NCBI GenBank assembly: GCA_031290405.1 | Contig: JAITNO010000107.1 | Span: 1-8,702 of the forward strand | Direction of reading: 5' to 3' | DNA: 8,702 nt | Origin: Spirochaetaceae bacterium | GTDB taxonomy: Bacteria; Spirochaetota; Spirochaetia; Treponematales; Breznakiellaceae | Shown here: in pieces, positions 1 to 6,320 of the stretch | How the letters are laid out: the number at the start of each line of letters is the position of its first letter | Numbering within the stretch: position 1 is the stretch's first letter | Program-made: the position numbers and the translations under genes | Notes under the pieces: generated by a model | What the model was told of the DNA's origin: nothing | The model's database searches: none | What the model saw: the letters and a program-made list of their open reading frames with translations, nothing else

Positions 1-503
1 TTGGGTATGTAGGTAAGCAATTGACCCTGAAAACGGATAATGCCCGCATGGGAAAAGGGTTTTTGCAACATCACACAGGCGTCGTTGATTAAAAATTTAA
101 CAGGAAAGTTATCCGTCGCGTCGAGTATAAAATCATAATCTTTATCGCCTATAATATCCTTAATGTTATTCGCGTTTACCCAATCCTGATATGCCACGAC
201 ATTGACGTCACTGTTCATCGCGTTCATCGTTTCTTTGGCGGACTCCACTTTCGCTTTGCCGACATCATCTGTCGTGTGAATAATCTGCCGCTGCAAATTT
301 GACAGATCAACAACATCAGCGTCGGCTATCCCTATCGTGCCCACCCCCGCCGCCGCAAGATACATCGCCGCAGGAGCGCCAAGCCCGCCCGCGCCTATTA
401 TCAGCGCCTTCGCTTCGGAAAGTTTTTTCTGCCCCTTTATACCAACTTCTTTTAACAATATATGACGTGAATAGCGTTCCAATTGCTCGTCGGTAAAACT
501 CAA
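1..503 (-). CDS. ThiF/MoeB/HesA-family adenylyltransferase (E1-like), partial
   Basis: Only the first 167 residues are visible; the gene runs off the left edge. The product adenylates the C-terminal glycine of a ubiquitin-like sulfur carrier (ThiS, MoaD or similar) for sulfur transfer. Visible family marks are the N-terminal ERYSRHILL stretch, the nucleotide-binding loop GAGGLGAP (residues 37-44), DADVVDLSNLQRQ (61-73), the GKAK lysine region (about 82-85) and DATDNF (128-133). Zinc-binding and catalytic cysteines, which would help separate ThiF, MoeB and HesA, lie outside the window. The start is a TTG overlapping the TGA of the upstream TusA-like gene (TTGA), with AGGGGGG about 8 bases upstream. 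This implies translational coupling. It is the third gene of the sulfur operon, so a role in cysteine or cofactor sulfur supply is likely. The carrier protein it acts on is not visible. Confidence 0.9.
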   Translation of the reverse strand, partial: MSFTDEQLERYSRHILLKEVGIKGQKKLSEAKALIIGAGGLGAPAAMYLAAAGVGTIGIADADVVDLSNLQRQIIHTTDDVGKAKVESAKETMNAMNSDVNVVAYQDWVNANNIKDIIGDKDYDFILDATDNFPVKFLINDACVMLQKPFSHAGIIRFQGQLLTYIP

Positions 504-745
504 TTTGCAAGCCCCCCTTTAATGACGGTAAGCGTCCATGTCCCGTCCTCATTTTTTTTAACGCCGGTAACTTTATGTTCCTCGTCTTTTAAGCTGCGCG
601 GAACATTCTGTATCGGCTCCCCGTCGTTAAGGCGCACTTCAAGCGTCTGCCCGTCGTCCAACTCTTCAAGCGCCGCCTTCACCTTTACAAACGTGATAGG
701 GCATACGACATTGGTTATATCAATCGTTGCGTCAGCTTTATTCAT
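500..745 (-). CDS. TusA/SirA/YedF-family sulfur carrier protein
   Basis: A complete 81-residue protein, the usual TusA size. TusA-fold proteins carry a persulfide on one cysteine and pass it between cysteine desulfurases, sulfite-reducing systems and sulfur-accepting enzymes in the cytoplasm. The signature cysteine is Cys15 in the motif VVCPITFVK. E. coli TusA has CPxP at this place; here the second proline is a threonine, as in a subgroup I associate with anaerobes. The segment GQTLEVRLNDGEP matches the family's central strand and loop. The ATG begins 1 bp after the TAA of the sulfite reductase, and the stop overlaps the next start by 4 bp. The gene is therefore the middle member of a tight three-gene operon. 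Function as a sulfur relay between the reductase and the E1-like enzyme is inferred from this context. Confidence 0.9.
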   Translation of the reverse strand: MNKADATIDITNVVCPITFVKVKAALEELDDGQTLEVRLNDGEPIQNVPRSLKDEEHKVTGVKKNEDGTWTLTVIKGGLAN

Positions 746-746
746 A

Positions 747-1595
747 TTATTGCAGCGCCTCTTTAAGCGTTTCGACGCCGACGCGCTCTATCGTCTTAAT
801 AAAACGCTCGCCCTTCCGGCCATGCTTTTCAAAAAATCGTATCGCGTTATCCGCGGCGCGGAATACGTCCTCTTCGTTGAACAGCACGCCGAGAAGGCGT
901 CGGCCGGTTTTTATTTCATTGCCGAAGGTGCCGCCGAACGAAAGCAGATACCCGTTTTTGCCTTCCCACGCGTTTTCAGGGCAGGATTTGACGCATTTGC
1001 CGCAGTACACGCATTTGCTTTCATCAAAGGAAATGCCTTTTTTTTCAGAGCGAATGGCCTTTGCGGGACAGACCGGCTCGCAGAGGCCGCAGGAGCTGCA
1101 TGCATCTCCGTTCCATGTAGGATGGAGCGCCCCCTTAATGCCAAAGTCATTCTCTTCGGCTTTAAGACAGTTGTTCGGACAGCCCGTGATGCCGATTTTA
1201 AATTTATGCGGAAGTTCCCGACCGAAGTAGCGCGCGTCCATTTTTTTCGCAAGCTCCGTCGTTTCGATAAGTCCGCTGGGGCATATCGCGTTACCCTGAC
1301 AGGCCGTTACCGTTCGCACTCGCGGGCCGCATACGCCGGGCTGCAAATCGGCTTCCGCAAGCGCGGCTTTCACCGCGTCAATGTCGCCGGCTTTGACAAA
1401 GGGAATCTCGACGCCCTGCCGGCTGGTAAAATGAACATAACCCTTCCCGAATTTTTCGGCGGTTTCGCCGATTTTCCGCATTTGCGCGGCGCTAAATTGC
1501 CCGCCCACCGCGCGAAGCCGCAGCGAAAAACAATTTTTTTGAATCTGCCGCATAAAACCGCCCTTCTTCAGCGCGGCGTAGTCTACTTCAGCCAT
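747..1595 (-). CDS. Siroheme sulfite reductase with 2x[4Fe-4S] ferredoxin domain (AsrC / Dsr-like-protein type)
   Basis: A 282-residue protein. It has an N-terminal nitrite/sulfite reductase ferredoxin-like half, including the substrate-pocket motif HFTSRQGVEIP (about 55-65). The siroheme-[4Fe-4S] ligands follow as Cys99-x5-Cys105 and Cys139-x3-Cys143 (GITGCPNNC). An inserted bacterial ferredoxin domain has two complete cluster motifs, Cys166/169/172/176 and Cys195/198/201/205. This order matches AsrC and the C-terminal half of Fsr, which reduce sulfite to sulfide with six electrons. No AsrA or AsrB partner is visible, so the electron donor is unknown. The start chosen is the ATG at 1595, preceded by AGGAGG four bases upstream. 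The reading frame stays open for 125 more codons upstream, but that stretch lacks family similarity and crosses the nadE start. A nitrite reductase role is possible but less likely beside a sulfur carrier. Confidence 0.9.
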   Translation of the reverse strand: MAEVDYAALKKGGFMRQIQKNCFSLRLRAVGGQFSAAQMRKIGETAEKFGKGYVHFTSRQGVEIPFVKAGDIDAVKAALAEADLQPGVCGPRVRTVTACQGNAICPSGLIETTELAKKMDARYFGRELPHKFKIGITGCPNNCLKAEENDFGIKGALHPTWNGDACSSCGLCEPVCPAKAIRSEKKGISFDESKCVYCGKCVKSCPENAWEGKNGYLLSFGGTFGNEIKTGRRLLGVLFNEEDVFRAADNAIRFFEKHGRKGERFIKTIERVGVETLKEALQ

Positions 1596-1805
1596 GTAGC
1601 CTCCTGTTTCAGATAAATAGCCAATCTTACCGGAGCGTAGCACAAAAACGGATCTAGTGGAAGTGAGCGGCTGGCGCTCAAAAGGCCGTCGCATAACGAA
1701 GGCTCCGACCTGGAGGACACGGCCTTCAACCCGTCGAGAATGTCCAGGGTCTTGTCGGGAATCAGCTCTATTGCACGAGGCAGCCCCATCCGCTATGCTG
1801 GCCCC
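1596..1805. other. Divergent intergenic region between the sulfite reductase and nadE
   Basis: This 210-bp gap holds the nadE promoter at its right end and the ribosome site of the sulfite reductase at its left end. I find no well-spaced sigma-70 promoter for the sulfur operon; TATTTATCT about 20-30 bases before its ATG is only a weak -10 candidate. The minus strand has a short open frame from 1789 beginning MGLPRAIELIPDKTLDIL. It looks somewhat protein-like but has no ribosome site or recognised family, so I do not call it as a gene. Confidence 0.6.
1771..1799 (+). promoter_or_regulatory. nadE promoter, predicted leaderless start
   Basis: TTGCAC at 1771-1776 and TATGCT at 1794-1799 are separated by exactly 17 bp. 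Seven bases after the -10 box lies position 1806, the A of the nadE ATG. No Shine-Dalgarno sequence precedes that ATG. The -10 matches the consensus at 4 of 6 positions and the -35 at 3 of 6. The case rests on spacing, the lack of a ribosome site, and the same geometry at larE. Confidence 0.55.
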
Positions 1806-3455
1806 ATGCGTATCGCACTGGCACAAATCAATTCCACCATCGGCGACTTCGACGGCAACGTGCGGAAGATCGTCGACTATGCGCGGAAGGCCGCCGCCGC
1901 CGCCGCCGACCTCGTCCTGTACCCTGAGCTCGCCGTCTGCGGCTATCCGCCGATGGACCTCCTCGACCAAGACCGCTTCGTCGAGCTGAACATCCGCGCC
2001 CTCCGCGTCCTCCAGCGGGAACTCCCGCCCGATCTTGCCGCAGGCTTCGGCTATGTAAACCGCAACCGCGACGTGCAGGGCAAAGCCCTCGTCAACGCCT
2101 ACGGCATCGTCTTAGGCGGCAGCCTCGTCTTCGAGCAAGTAAAGACCCTCCTCCCCACCTACGACGTCTTCGACGAAGCGCGGAACTTCGAGAGCGCCCG
2201 CCGCTGGGACAGCTTCGCCTACAAGGGCCAGCGCATCGGCGTCGCCATCTGCGAAGACGTATGGCGCGAGACCGAGACCCCCGGCACCAAGTACGCCGAA
2301 GACCCCGTCAGGCGCCTCCTCGACCGCGGCATCACCATGCTGTGCGTTCCCTCCGCCTCCCCGTATTACGTCGGCAAGCGCCAGGCGCGCCTCGCCCTGT
2401 CCGAGCGCATCTGCCGGCGCGGCGACATCCCCCTCTTCTACGTCAACGCCGTCGGCGCCAACGACTCCATCATCTTCGACGGCCGCTCGTTCGTCTACCA
2501 TAAAGACGGCGCCGTCAGCGCCGCCGCCGCCTTCAAAGAAGACCTCCTCCTCGCGGAAGTCGGCGGGGAGGCCGCCCCCGCCGCCGCCGGCCACGCCCCC
2601 AGCGACAACGAACTCGACACCCTCGAAGACGCCCTCGTCATGGGCATACGCGAGTATATGAACAAATGCGGCTTCACCCGCGCCCACCTCGGCCTCTCAG
2701 GAGGCATCGACTCCGCCCTCGTCGCCCATTTAGCCGCCAGAGCCGCCGGCAAAGAGAACGTCGTCGCCATCAGCATGCCCTCGCGCTTCTCCTCACAAGG
2801 CTCCAAAGACGACGCGAAAGAGCTCGCCGGCATCCTCGGCTGCCGTTACGAAACCCTCCCCATCGAAGAAACCTTCACCGCCATCCTCCACACCCTCGAA
2901 AACATCTTTGAAGGCCGCCCCTTCGACGTCGCCGAAGAAAACCTCCAGGCCCGCATCCGCGGCGCCCTCCTCATGGCCTATTCCAACAAGTGGAACTCCA
3001 TGCTCCTCACCACCGGCAACAAATCCGAGCTCGCCATGGGCTACTGCACCCTTTACGGCGACATGGCAGGCGCCCTCGCCCCCATCGGCGACCTCTTCAA
3101 AACCGAAGTCTTCGCCCTCTGCCGCAGAATAAACGAACGCGGCCCCGTCATCATCCCCACCGCCATCATCCAAAAACCCCCCTCAGCCGAGCTCCGTCCC
3201 AACCAGACCGACCAGGACAGCCTCCCCCCCTACCACATCCTCGACGACATCCTCAAACACTACCTCTTCGACAACCTCTCCGCCGAAGAAATCGCCCAGA
3301 AGGGCTTTGACCGCGCCCTCACCGCCAGCATCGTCAAAACCGTCGCCCGCGCCGAGTTCAAACGCCGCCAAGCCCCCCCCGTCCTCAAAGTATCACCCCG
3401 CGCCTTCGGCATGGGCAGACGGATGCCCATCGCCCGCACCATCTACGAACTCTAA
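1806..3455 (+). CDS. nadE: Glutamine-dependent NAD+ synthetase
   Basis: A 549-residue two-domain enzyme that converts nicotinic acid adenine dinucleotide to NAD+ using ATP and glutamine-derived ammonia, the last step of NAD synthesis. The N-terminal nitrilase-type glutaminase begins MRIALAQINSTIGDF. It shows the Glu-Lys-Cys triad as Glu41 (LYPELAVCGYPP), Lys113 (VKTLLPTYDVF) and Cys149 (GVAICEDVW). The C-terminal synthetase has the PP-loop SGGIDS (298-303), TTGNKSE (402-408) and GDMAGALAPIGDLFKTEV (418-435). Length is normal for the fused, glutamine-using form. The frame is open 22 codons further upstream, but family alignment and the promoter both place the start at the ATG at 1806. It stands alone on the plus strand and ends at a clear terminator. 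It is strongly GC-rich at third codon positions, unlike the sulfur operon to its left. Confidence 0.97.
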   Translation: MRIALAQINSTIGDFDGNVRKIVDYARKAAAAAADLVLYPELAVCGYPPMDLLDQDRFVELNIRALRVLQRELPPDLAAGFGYVNRNRDVQGKALVNAYGIVLGGSLVFEQVKTLLPTYDVFDEARNFESARRWDSFAYKGQRIGVAICEDVWRETETPGTKYAEDPVRRLLDRGITMLCVPSASPYYVGKRQARLALSERICRRGDIPLFYVNAVGANDSIIFDGRSFVYHKDGAVSAAAAFKEDLLLAEVGGEAAPAAAGHAPSDNELDTLEDALVMGIREYMNKCGFTRAHLGLSGGIDSALVAHLAARAAGKENVVAISMPSRFSSQGSKDDAKELAGILGCRYETLPIEETFTAILHTLENIFEGRPFDVAEENLQARIRGALLMAYSNKWNSMLLTTGNKSELAMGYCTLYGDMAGALAPIGDLFKTEVFALCRRINERGPVIIPTAIIQKPPSAELRPNQTDQDSLPPYHILDDILKHYLFDNLSAEEIAQKGFDRALTASIVKTVARAEFKRRQAPPVLKVSPRAFGMGRRMPIARTIYEL

Positions 3456-3471
3456 AAGCATGAGGGGGGGG

Positions 3472-3489
3472 GCGCCACAGGCGCTTTTT
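3472..3489 (+). terminator. Rho-independent terminator of nadE
   Basis: A perfect 5-bp stem, GCGCC (3472-3476) and GGCGC (3480-3484) with loop ACA, is followed at once by five T residues (3485-3489). It begins 17 bases after the nadE stop codon. Confidence 0.75.
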
Positions 3490-3779
3490 GCGGCCTACGG
3501 CGCTAAGCCCCCAGCGCTACGCCTTGGGACTGCGGGCGGCGTTCCCCAGCATTCGGCTTTGTTTTAGTAAAGAGGAAGAGAGGAGGAGGGGGGCACGCCC
3601 CCCTGAGCGCGCACGTCGTTGCGCGCTACCCCCCCAGCGGGGCTCTGCCCCGCAACGCCCCGCTGGGGGGCTCTGCCCCCCCGACCCCCCGCTGGGAGGC
3701 CGAGGAGGCCTCCCAGACCCACCACCAGCCGGGCCTCCTTGCTGGCGAGGAAGGTTTCCCTGTCGTCCCTGACAATTTC
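3490..3779. repeat. GC-rich inverted-repeat cluster between nadE and larC
   Basis: This stretch holds no recognisable gene but several strong palindromes. GGGGGGC/GCCCCCC at 3588-3603 has a 2-base loop. A perfect 14-bp pair lies at 3630-3643 and 3657-3670 with a 13-base loop. A perfect 10-bp pair lies at 3692-3701 and 3707-3716. The element GGCTCTGCCCC recurs within it. Reading frames here are open only because of high GC and translate to proline/glycine/arginine low-complexity sequence. The structures could end larC transcripts arriving from the right, or be copies of a dispersed genomic element; the window alone does not decide this. Confidence 0.7.
3630..3670. repeat. Perfect 14-bp inverted repeat (long GC hairpin)
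   Basis: Left arm CCCCCCAGCGGGGC (3630-3643) is exactly complementary to right arm GCCCCGCTGGGGGG (3657-3670) around a 13-base loop. The same CCCCAGCGGGG core recurs at about 4051-4061, beyond the 21-bp array. Related hairpin sequence therefore flanks the array on both sides. Confidence 0.8.
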
Positions 3780-4010
3780 AACGTCGCCGTTAATGTCTTC
3801 AACGTCGCCGTTAACGTTATGAACGTCGCCGTTAACGTTATGAACGTCGCCGTTAACGTTATGAACGTCGCCGTTAACGTTGTGAACGTCGCCGTTAACG
3901 TTGTGAACGTCGCCGTTAAAACCTTCAACGTCGCCGTTAAAACCTTCAACGTCGCCGTTAAAATCTTCAATGTCGTCCTAGAAACCTTCTTTGCCGTCCT
4001 AGAAACCTTC
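3780..4010. repeat. Tandem array, 11 units of 21 bp
   Basis: Eleven units of exactly 21 bp fill 231 bp with no gaps. The invariant core of the first nine units is AACGTCGCCGTTAA, followed by CGTTATG, CGTTGTG, AACCTTC or close variants. Units 10 and 11 (3969-4010) are diverged. Neighbouring identical units (2-4, 5-6, 7-8) suggest recent slippage or unequal exchange. Each unit contains the small inverted repeat AACG-TCGC-CGTT, and five contain the palindrome GTTAAC. Because 21 is a multiple of 3, each frame repeats as a heptad: the plus strand reads NVAVNVM-like units, the minus strand LTATFIT-like units. The stop codon of larC (3999-4001) lies in unit 11. It is not CRISPR, as there are no unique spacers. 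Confidence 0.95.
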
Positions 4011-5228
4011 CTGGTCGACAAGCCCGCCAAGCTGGTGGGGGGACTGGGGCCCCCCAGCGGGGATAAGCGGAGGATGGCCCCCGCTTCTTCTTTCCATCAC
4101 CGCGCCCGACTTCGCGCGGTCGTCGAATTCGATTTTCGAGCGCAGGGGCTTTCCGTCCAGAAACACCGTCTTGCGACGCAGCCCGTCGACCGTCGCATCG
4201 CCCTCGCGCCGGAGTTCGATGCGCCGGACGTCCGTCTCGCGGAAGCCTATCGTCGTGGAATGGACAAAGAGCGCGCGCCTGACCGCTTCGAGCGTTTCCC
4301 TCGCGCAGAGGACGCCCACGATCTGCGCCGGACGGGACTTTTTCATCACGCAGGGGGTGAACGTTACATCCAGCGCGCCCGCTTCGAAGAGACGCTCCAT
4401 CAGAAAGCCAAACTCTTCGCCGGTCATATCGTCGATATTCGCCTCAAGCAGGATAAGGCTTCGCGTGATCGTATCATCCGCTTCGCGCAGCGACAGGCGG
4501 AGGACGTTCGGCTTGCCGGCTAATGTCCAGCCGCCGATGCCGTAGCCGGTTTTTACCTCCGTAAACGCCGCCTCAGTGACAAACTCATCGACGGAGGCGG
4601 CGAGAATCGCCGCTCCGGTCGGGGTGGTCATCTCCTTGTCGAAGCCGCCGGTCTTGACGGGCATTCCCTTCACCAAAAGCAGCGTCGCAGGCGCCGGAAC
4701 CGGCAGGACCCCGTGAGCGCATCTGGCGACGCCGCCGCCAAGTTCGACAGCCGAACAGGTGATCCTGTCGGGCCCCAGCTCGTCAAGGCAGATCGCCGTC
4801 CCTACAATGTCGATGATCGAATCCAGTGCCCCCACCTCGTGGAACGCAACCTCGTCAAGCGCGCAACCGTGAACCTCCGCCTCGGCGCAGGCGATGCGGG
4901 TAAAGATGGCAAGGGCGCGCTCCTTCGCCCCCACCGAAACCCCAGACCCCTCGATGAGCGCGCGAATCTCCCGCCAGGAATTATGCTCGTGCCCGTGATG
5001 ATGCCCGTGATGATGCCCGTGAAGACACTCCCGCCCGAGCGCAACCGTCGCGCGCGTTCCGCCAATGCCGCAACGCTCGTCGCGGGCAAACTCAAGCGTC
5101 CAGCCGTCCAGATGCAGCTTTTCCAGCTCCGCGCGAAGCCGCCCTGAGTCGACGCCCAAGTCGACAAACGCGCCCAGCGCCATATCCCCCGAAATGCCCG
5201 CAAAACAATCAAAATGAAGCGTCCTCAC
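3999..5228 (-). CDS. larC: LarC, nickel-inserting enzyme of nickel-pincer nucleotide synthesis
   Basis: A 409-residue LarC-family protein. LarC inserts nickel into the pyridinium-3,5-bisthiocarboxylic acid mononucleotide made by LarE, in a CTP-dependent reaction, giving the NPN cofactor of LarA-type racemases. Recognisable segments are the start MRTLHFDCFAGISGDMALGA, the His-rich metal-binding run GHHHGHHHGHEH (71-82), VAFHEVGALDSIIDIVG (127-143), LEANIDDMTGEEFG (261-274) and TPCVMKKSRPAQIVG (291-305). The GTG start overlaps the larE stop (GTGA), so the pair is translationally coupled. The C-terminus is odd. After about residue 373 the expected closing helix is absent, and residues 374-409 are coded by hairpin-repeat sequence and the last 21-bp unit. 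The core looks intact, so activity is plausible but untested. Some LarC genes, as in Lactobacillus plantarum, are split by a programmed frameshift; I see none here. Confidence 0.93.
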   Translation of the reverse strand: MRTLHFDCFAGISGDMALGAFVDLGVDSGRLRAELEKLHLDGWTLEFARDERCGIGGTRATVALGRECLHGHHHGHHHGHEHNSWREIRALIEGSGVSVGAKERALAIFTRIACAEAEVHGCALDEVAFHEVGALDSIIDIVGTAICLDELGPDRITCSAVELGGGVARCAHGVLPVPAPATLLLVKGMPVKTGGFDKEMTTPTGAAILAASVDEFVTEAAFTEVKTGYGIGGWTLAGKPNVLRLSLREADDTITRSLILLEANIDDMTGEEFGFLMERLFEAGALDVTFTPCVMKKSRPAQIVGVLCARETLEAVRRALFVHSTTIGFRETDVRRIELRREGDATVDGLRRKTVFLDGKPLRSKIEFDDRAKSGAVMERRSGGHPPLIPAGGPQSPHQLGGLVDQEGF

Positions 5229-6070
5229 GCCGGCGTCCCCGGCGCCCCTACCGCCAGCGCCAGTGCCCGGTTCAGGCTTCCCATCCGGTAACCCTCAAGC
5301 TCGAAAGCCACGTAGAGAAAGCCAAGAGCCTTTATTTTCCCCGAAACGTCGTCCAGCAGAACCTCGTCGAAGAAGCGCCGCCGCTCCTCCGGCGCAACCT
5401 CGATGCGAGCAATGTCGCCGTGGCAGCGAACGCGGAACTGGACGAAGCCCGCGCCGCGCAGGGCCGCCTCCGCGCCTTCGATGCGCGCAAGCTTCTCCCT
5501 GTTAATCTCCTCCCCGTAGGGAATCCGCGAGGCAAGGCAGGCAAAAGCCGGCTTGTCCCAGGTCGGCAGGTCAAAACGCCGCGAAAGCTCTCGGATTTCC
5601 GCCTTCCCCAGCCCCGCCTCCCTAAGCGGACTGGCAATTTTAAGCTCGGAGAGCGCCCGCAGACCAGGACGGTAATCCCCCTCATCGTCAACGTTGGAAC
5701 CGTCGAACACCGTCAAGACGCCTCGGTCCGCCGCCGCCCGCGCAATCGCCCCAAACTCCCTCTTTTTACAATGATAGCAGCGGTCGGCAGGATTCGCCGC
5801 CACCTCCTCGTCAATCTCGTCCTCATCAATCAGAACGTGGGCAATGCCCACGAGGGCCGCCATCCGCTGCGCGCAGGCAATTTCCGTTTTCGGCAGCATC
5901 GGCGAAACAACCGTAATCGCCAGCGCGCCCTCCCCCAGCGCCCGCACCGCCGCATAGCACAGGAGGGAACTGTCCACCCCCCCCGAAAACGCCACCGCCG
6001 CGCGGTTCGCCAGCCTTATTATAGATAAAAGCCGCTCATATTTTTCCATCATCTCGAAAACCTCACACAT
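5225..6070 (-). CDS. larE: LarE, ATP-dependent sulfur transferase for nickel-pincer cofactor
   Basis: A 281-residue PP-loop protein. LarE activates the carboxylates of the pyridinium precursor and adds sulfur to form the bisthiocarboxylate that LarC loads with nickel. Visible motifs are the PP-loop AFSGGVDSSLL (27-37), CYHCKK (98-103), FDGSNVDD (122-129), DYRPGLRA (132-139) and WDKPAFACLASRIPYG (171-186). The cysteine in FACLAS (Cys178) corresponds to the sacrificial cysteine of Lactobacillus LarE. Together with Cys98 and Cys101 it could instead hold an iron-sulfur cluster, as described for three-cysteine LarE proteins. The start is the ATG at 6070, chosen because the promoter places the transcript start there and no ribosome site exists. 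The frame is open 12 codons upstream, across the promoter. No larA or larB is in the window. Confidence 0.94.
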   Translation of the reverse strand: MCEVFEMMEKYERLLSIIRLANRAAVAFSGGVDSSLLCYAAVRALGEGALAITVVSPMLPKTEIACAQRMAALVGIAHVLIDEDEIDEEVAANPADRCYHCKKREFGAIARAAADRGVLTVFDGSNVDDEGDYRPGLRALSELKIASPLREAGLGKAEIRELSRRFDLPTWDKPAFACLASRIPYGEEINREKLARIEGAEAALRGAGFVQFRVRCHGDIARIEVAPEERRRFFDEVLLDDVSGKIKALGFLYVAFELEGYRMGSLNRALALAVGAPGTPA

Positions 6071-6076
6071 GGCGCG

Positions 6077-6106
6077 AATATAGCGCGCCCGCCGCGCCCC
6101 TGTCAA
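6077..6106 (-). promoter_or_regulatory. larEC promoter, predicted leaderless start
   Basis: On the minus strand, a perfect TTGACA (6106-6101) and TATATT (6082-6077) are 18 bp apart. Counting seven bases past the -10 gives position 6070, the A of the larE ATG, so the mRNA would have no 5' leader. The -35 lies within direct-repeat copy 1, while the -10 is outside it. Confidence 0.75.
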
Positions 6107-6180
6107 GCATTCGGCAGGGCGTAAAAAGCGCCCTCGGTACCTTTGCCCCCGACCTCTGCGTGAGGCTTGTCCTCAGCCTC
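6096..6180. repeat. 85-bp direct repeat, copy 1
   Basis: It aligns without gaps to 7032-7116 with 7 mismatches. The first 42 bases are identical; all differences are A/T here against G/C in copy 2. It contains an imperfect terminator-like hairpin, AGGGCG-TAAAAAG-CGCCCT (6116-6134), and the complement of TTGACA (6101-6106), which serves as the larE -35. Together with copy 2 it brackets vapBC. Confidence 0.9.
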
Positions 6181-6320
6181 CATCCATCCCCGCCTGCAAA
6201 AAATGTGCCGGAGCAGGGCGTGGGAGCAAGGCCGCAGGCCGACCGAACTAGACAAAACGTAGGCCAAGCCGCCTAATGGCGGCGCAGCGTAAACCGTTTG
6301 TTATGTGCAGTGCCAGTTTG
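6181..6320. other. Region downstream of vapC, hairpin-bearing, no gene
   Basis: It contains the perfect stem GCCGCC (6268-6273) / GGCGGC (6278-6283) around TAAT. A weaker outer pair surrounds it: on the minus strand ACAAACG (6301-6295) against CGTTTTGT (6259-6252, one bulged T). On the minus strand, the vapC direction, this folds into a long bulged hairpin just past the vapC stop. It may act in transcription termination, although no T-tract follows. It also recalls integron attC sites, which I treat as unproven. The rest shows no ORF or motif I recognise. Confidence 0.5.

Noticed and set aside
483..1616. Long plus-strand open frame (377 codons) opposite the sulfite reductase
   Set aside because: The minus strand carries unmistakable siroheme and ferredoxin cysteine motifs; the plus frame has none and is its shadow.
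1596..1970. Upstream extension of the sulfite reductase frame by 125 codons
   Set aside because: It crosses the nadE promoter and start, lacks family similarity, and the ATG at 1595 has AGGAGG.
2112..3442. Several antisense and shifted frames within nadE (Gly/Val-rich or Arg/His-rich translations)
   Set aside because: Products of high third-position GC in nadE, with no motifs or ribosome sites.
3780..4010. CRISPR array
   Set aside because: Units are contiguous 21-bp copies without unique spacers and there are no cas genes.
3626..4030. Minus-strand frame of Thr/Leu/Lys heptads across the array
   Set aside because: Starts at a TTG without a ribosome site inside larC and ends in GC-rich low-complexity sequence; no independent support.
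3819..4523. Plus-strand frame beginning with NVAVNV heptads and running into the larC antisense
   Set aside because: More than half of it is antisense to larC, it has no ribosome site, and the repeat unit length alone keeps the frame open. Kept only as an observation on the array.
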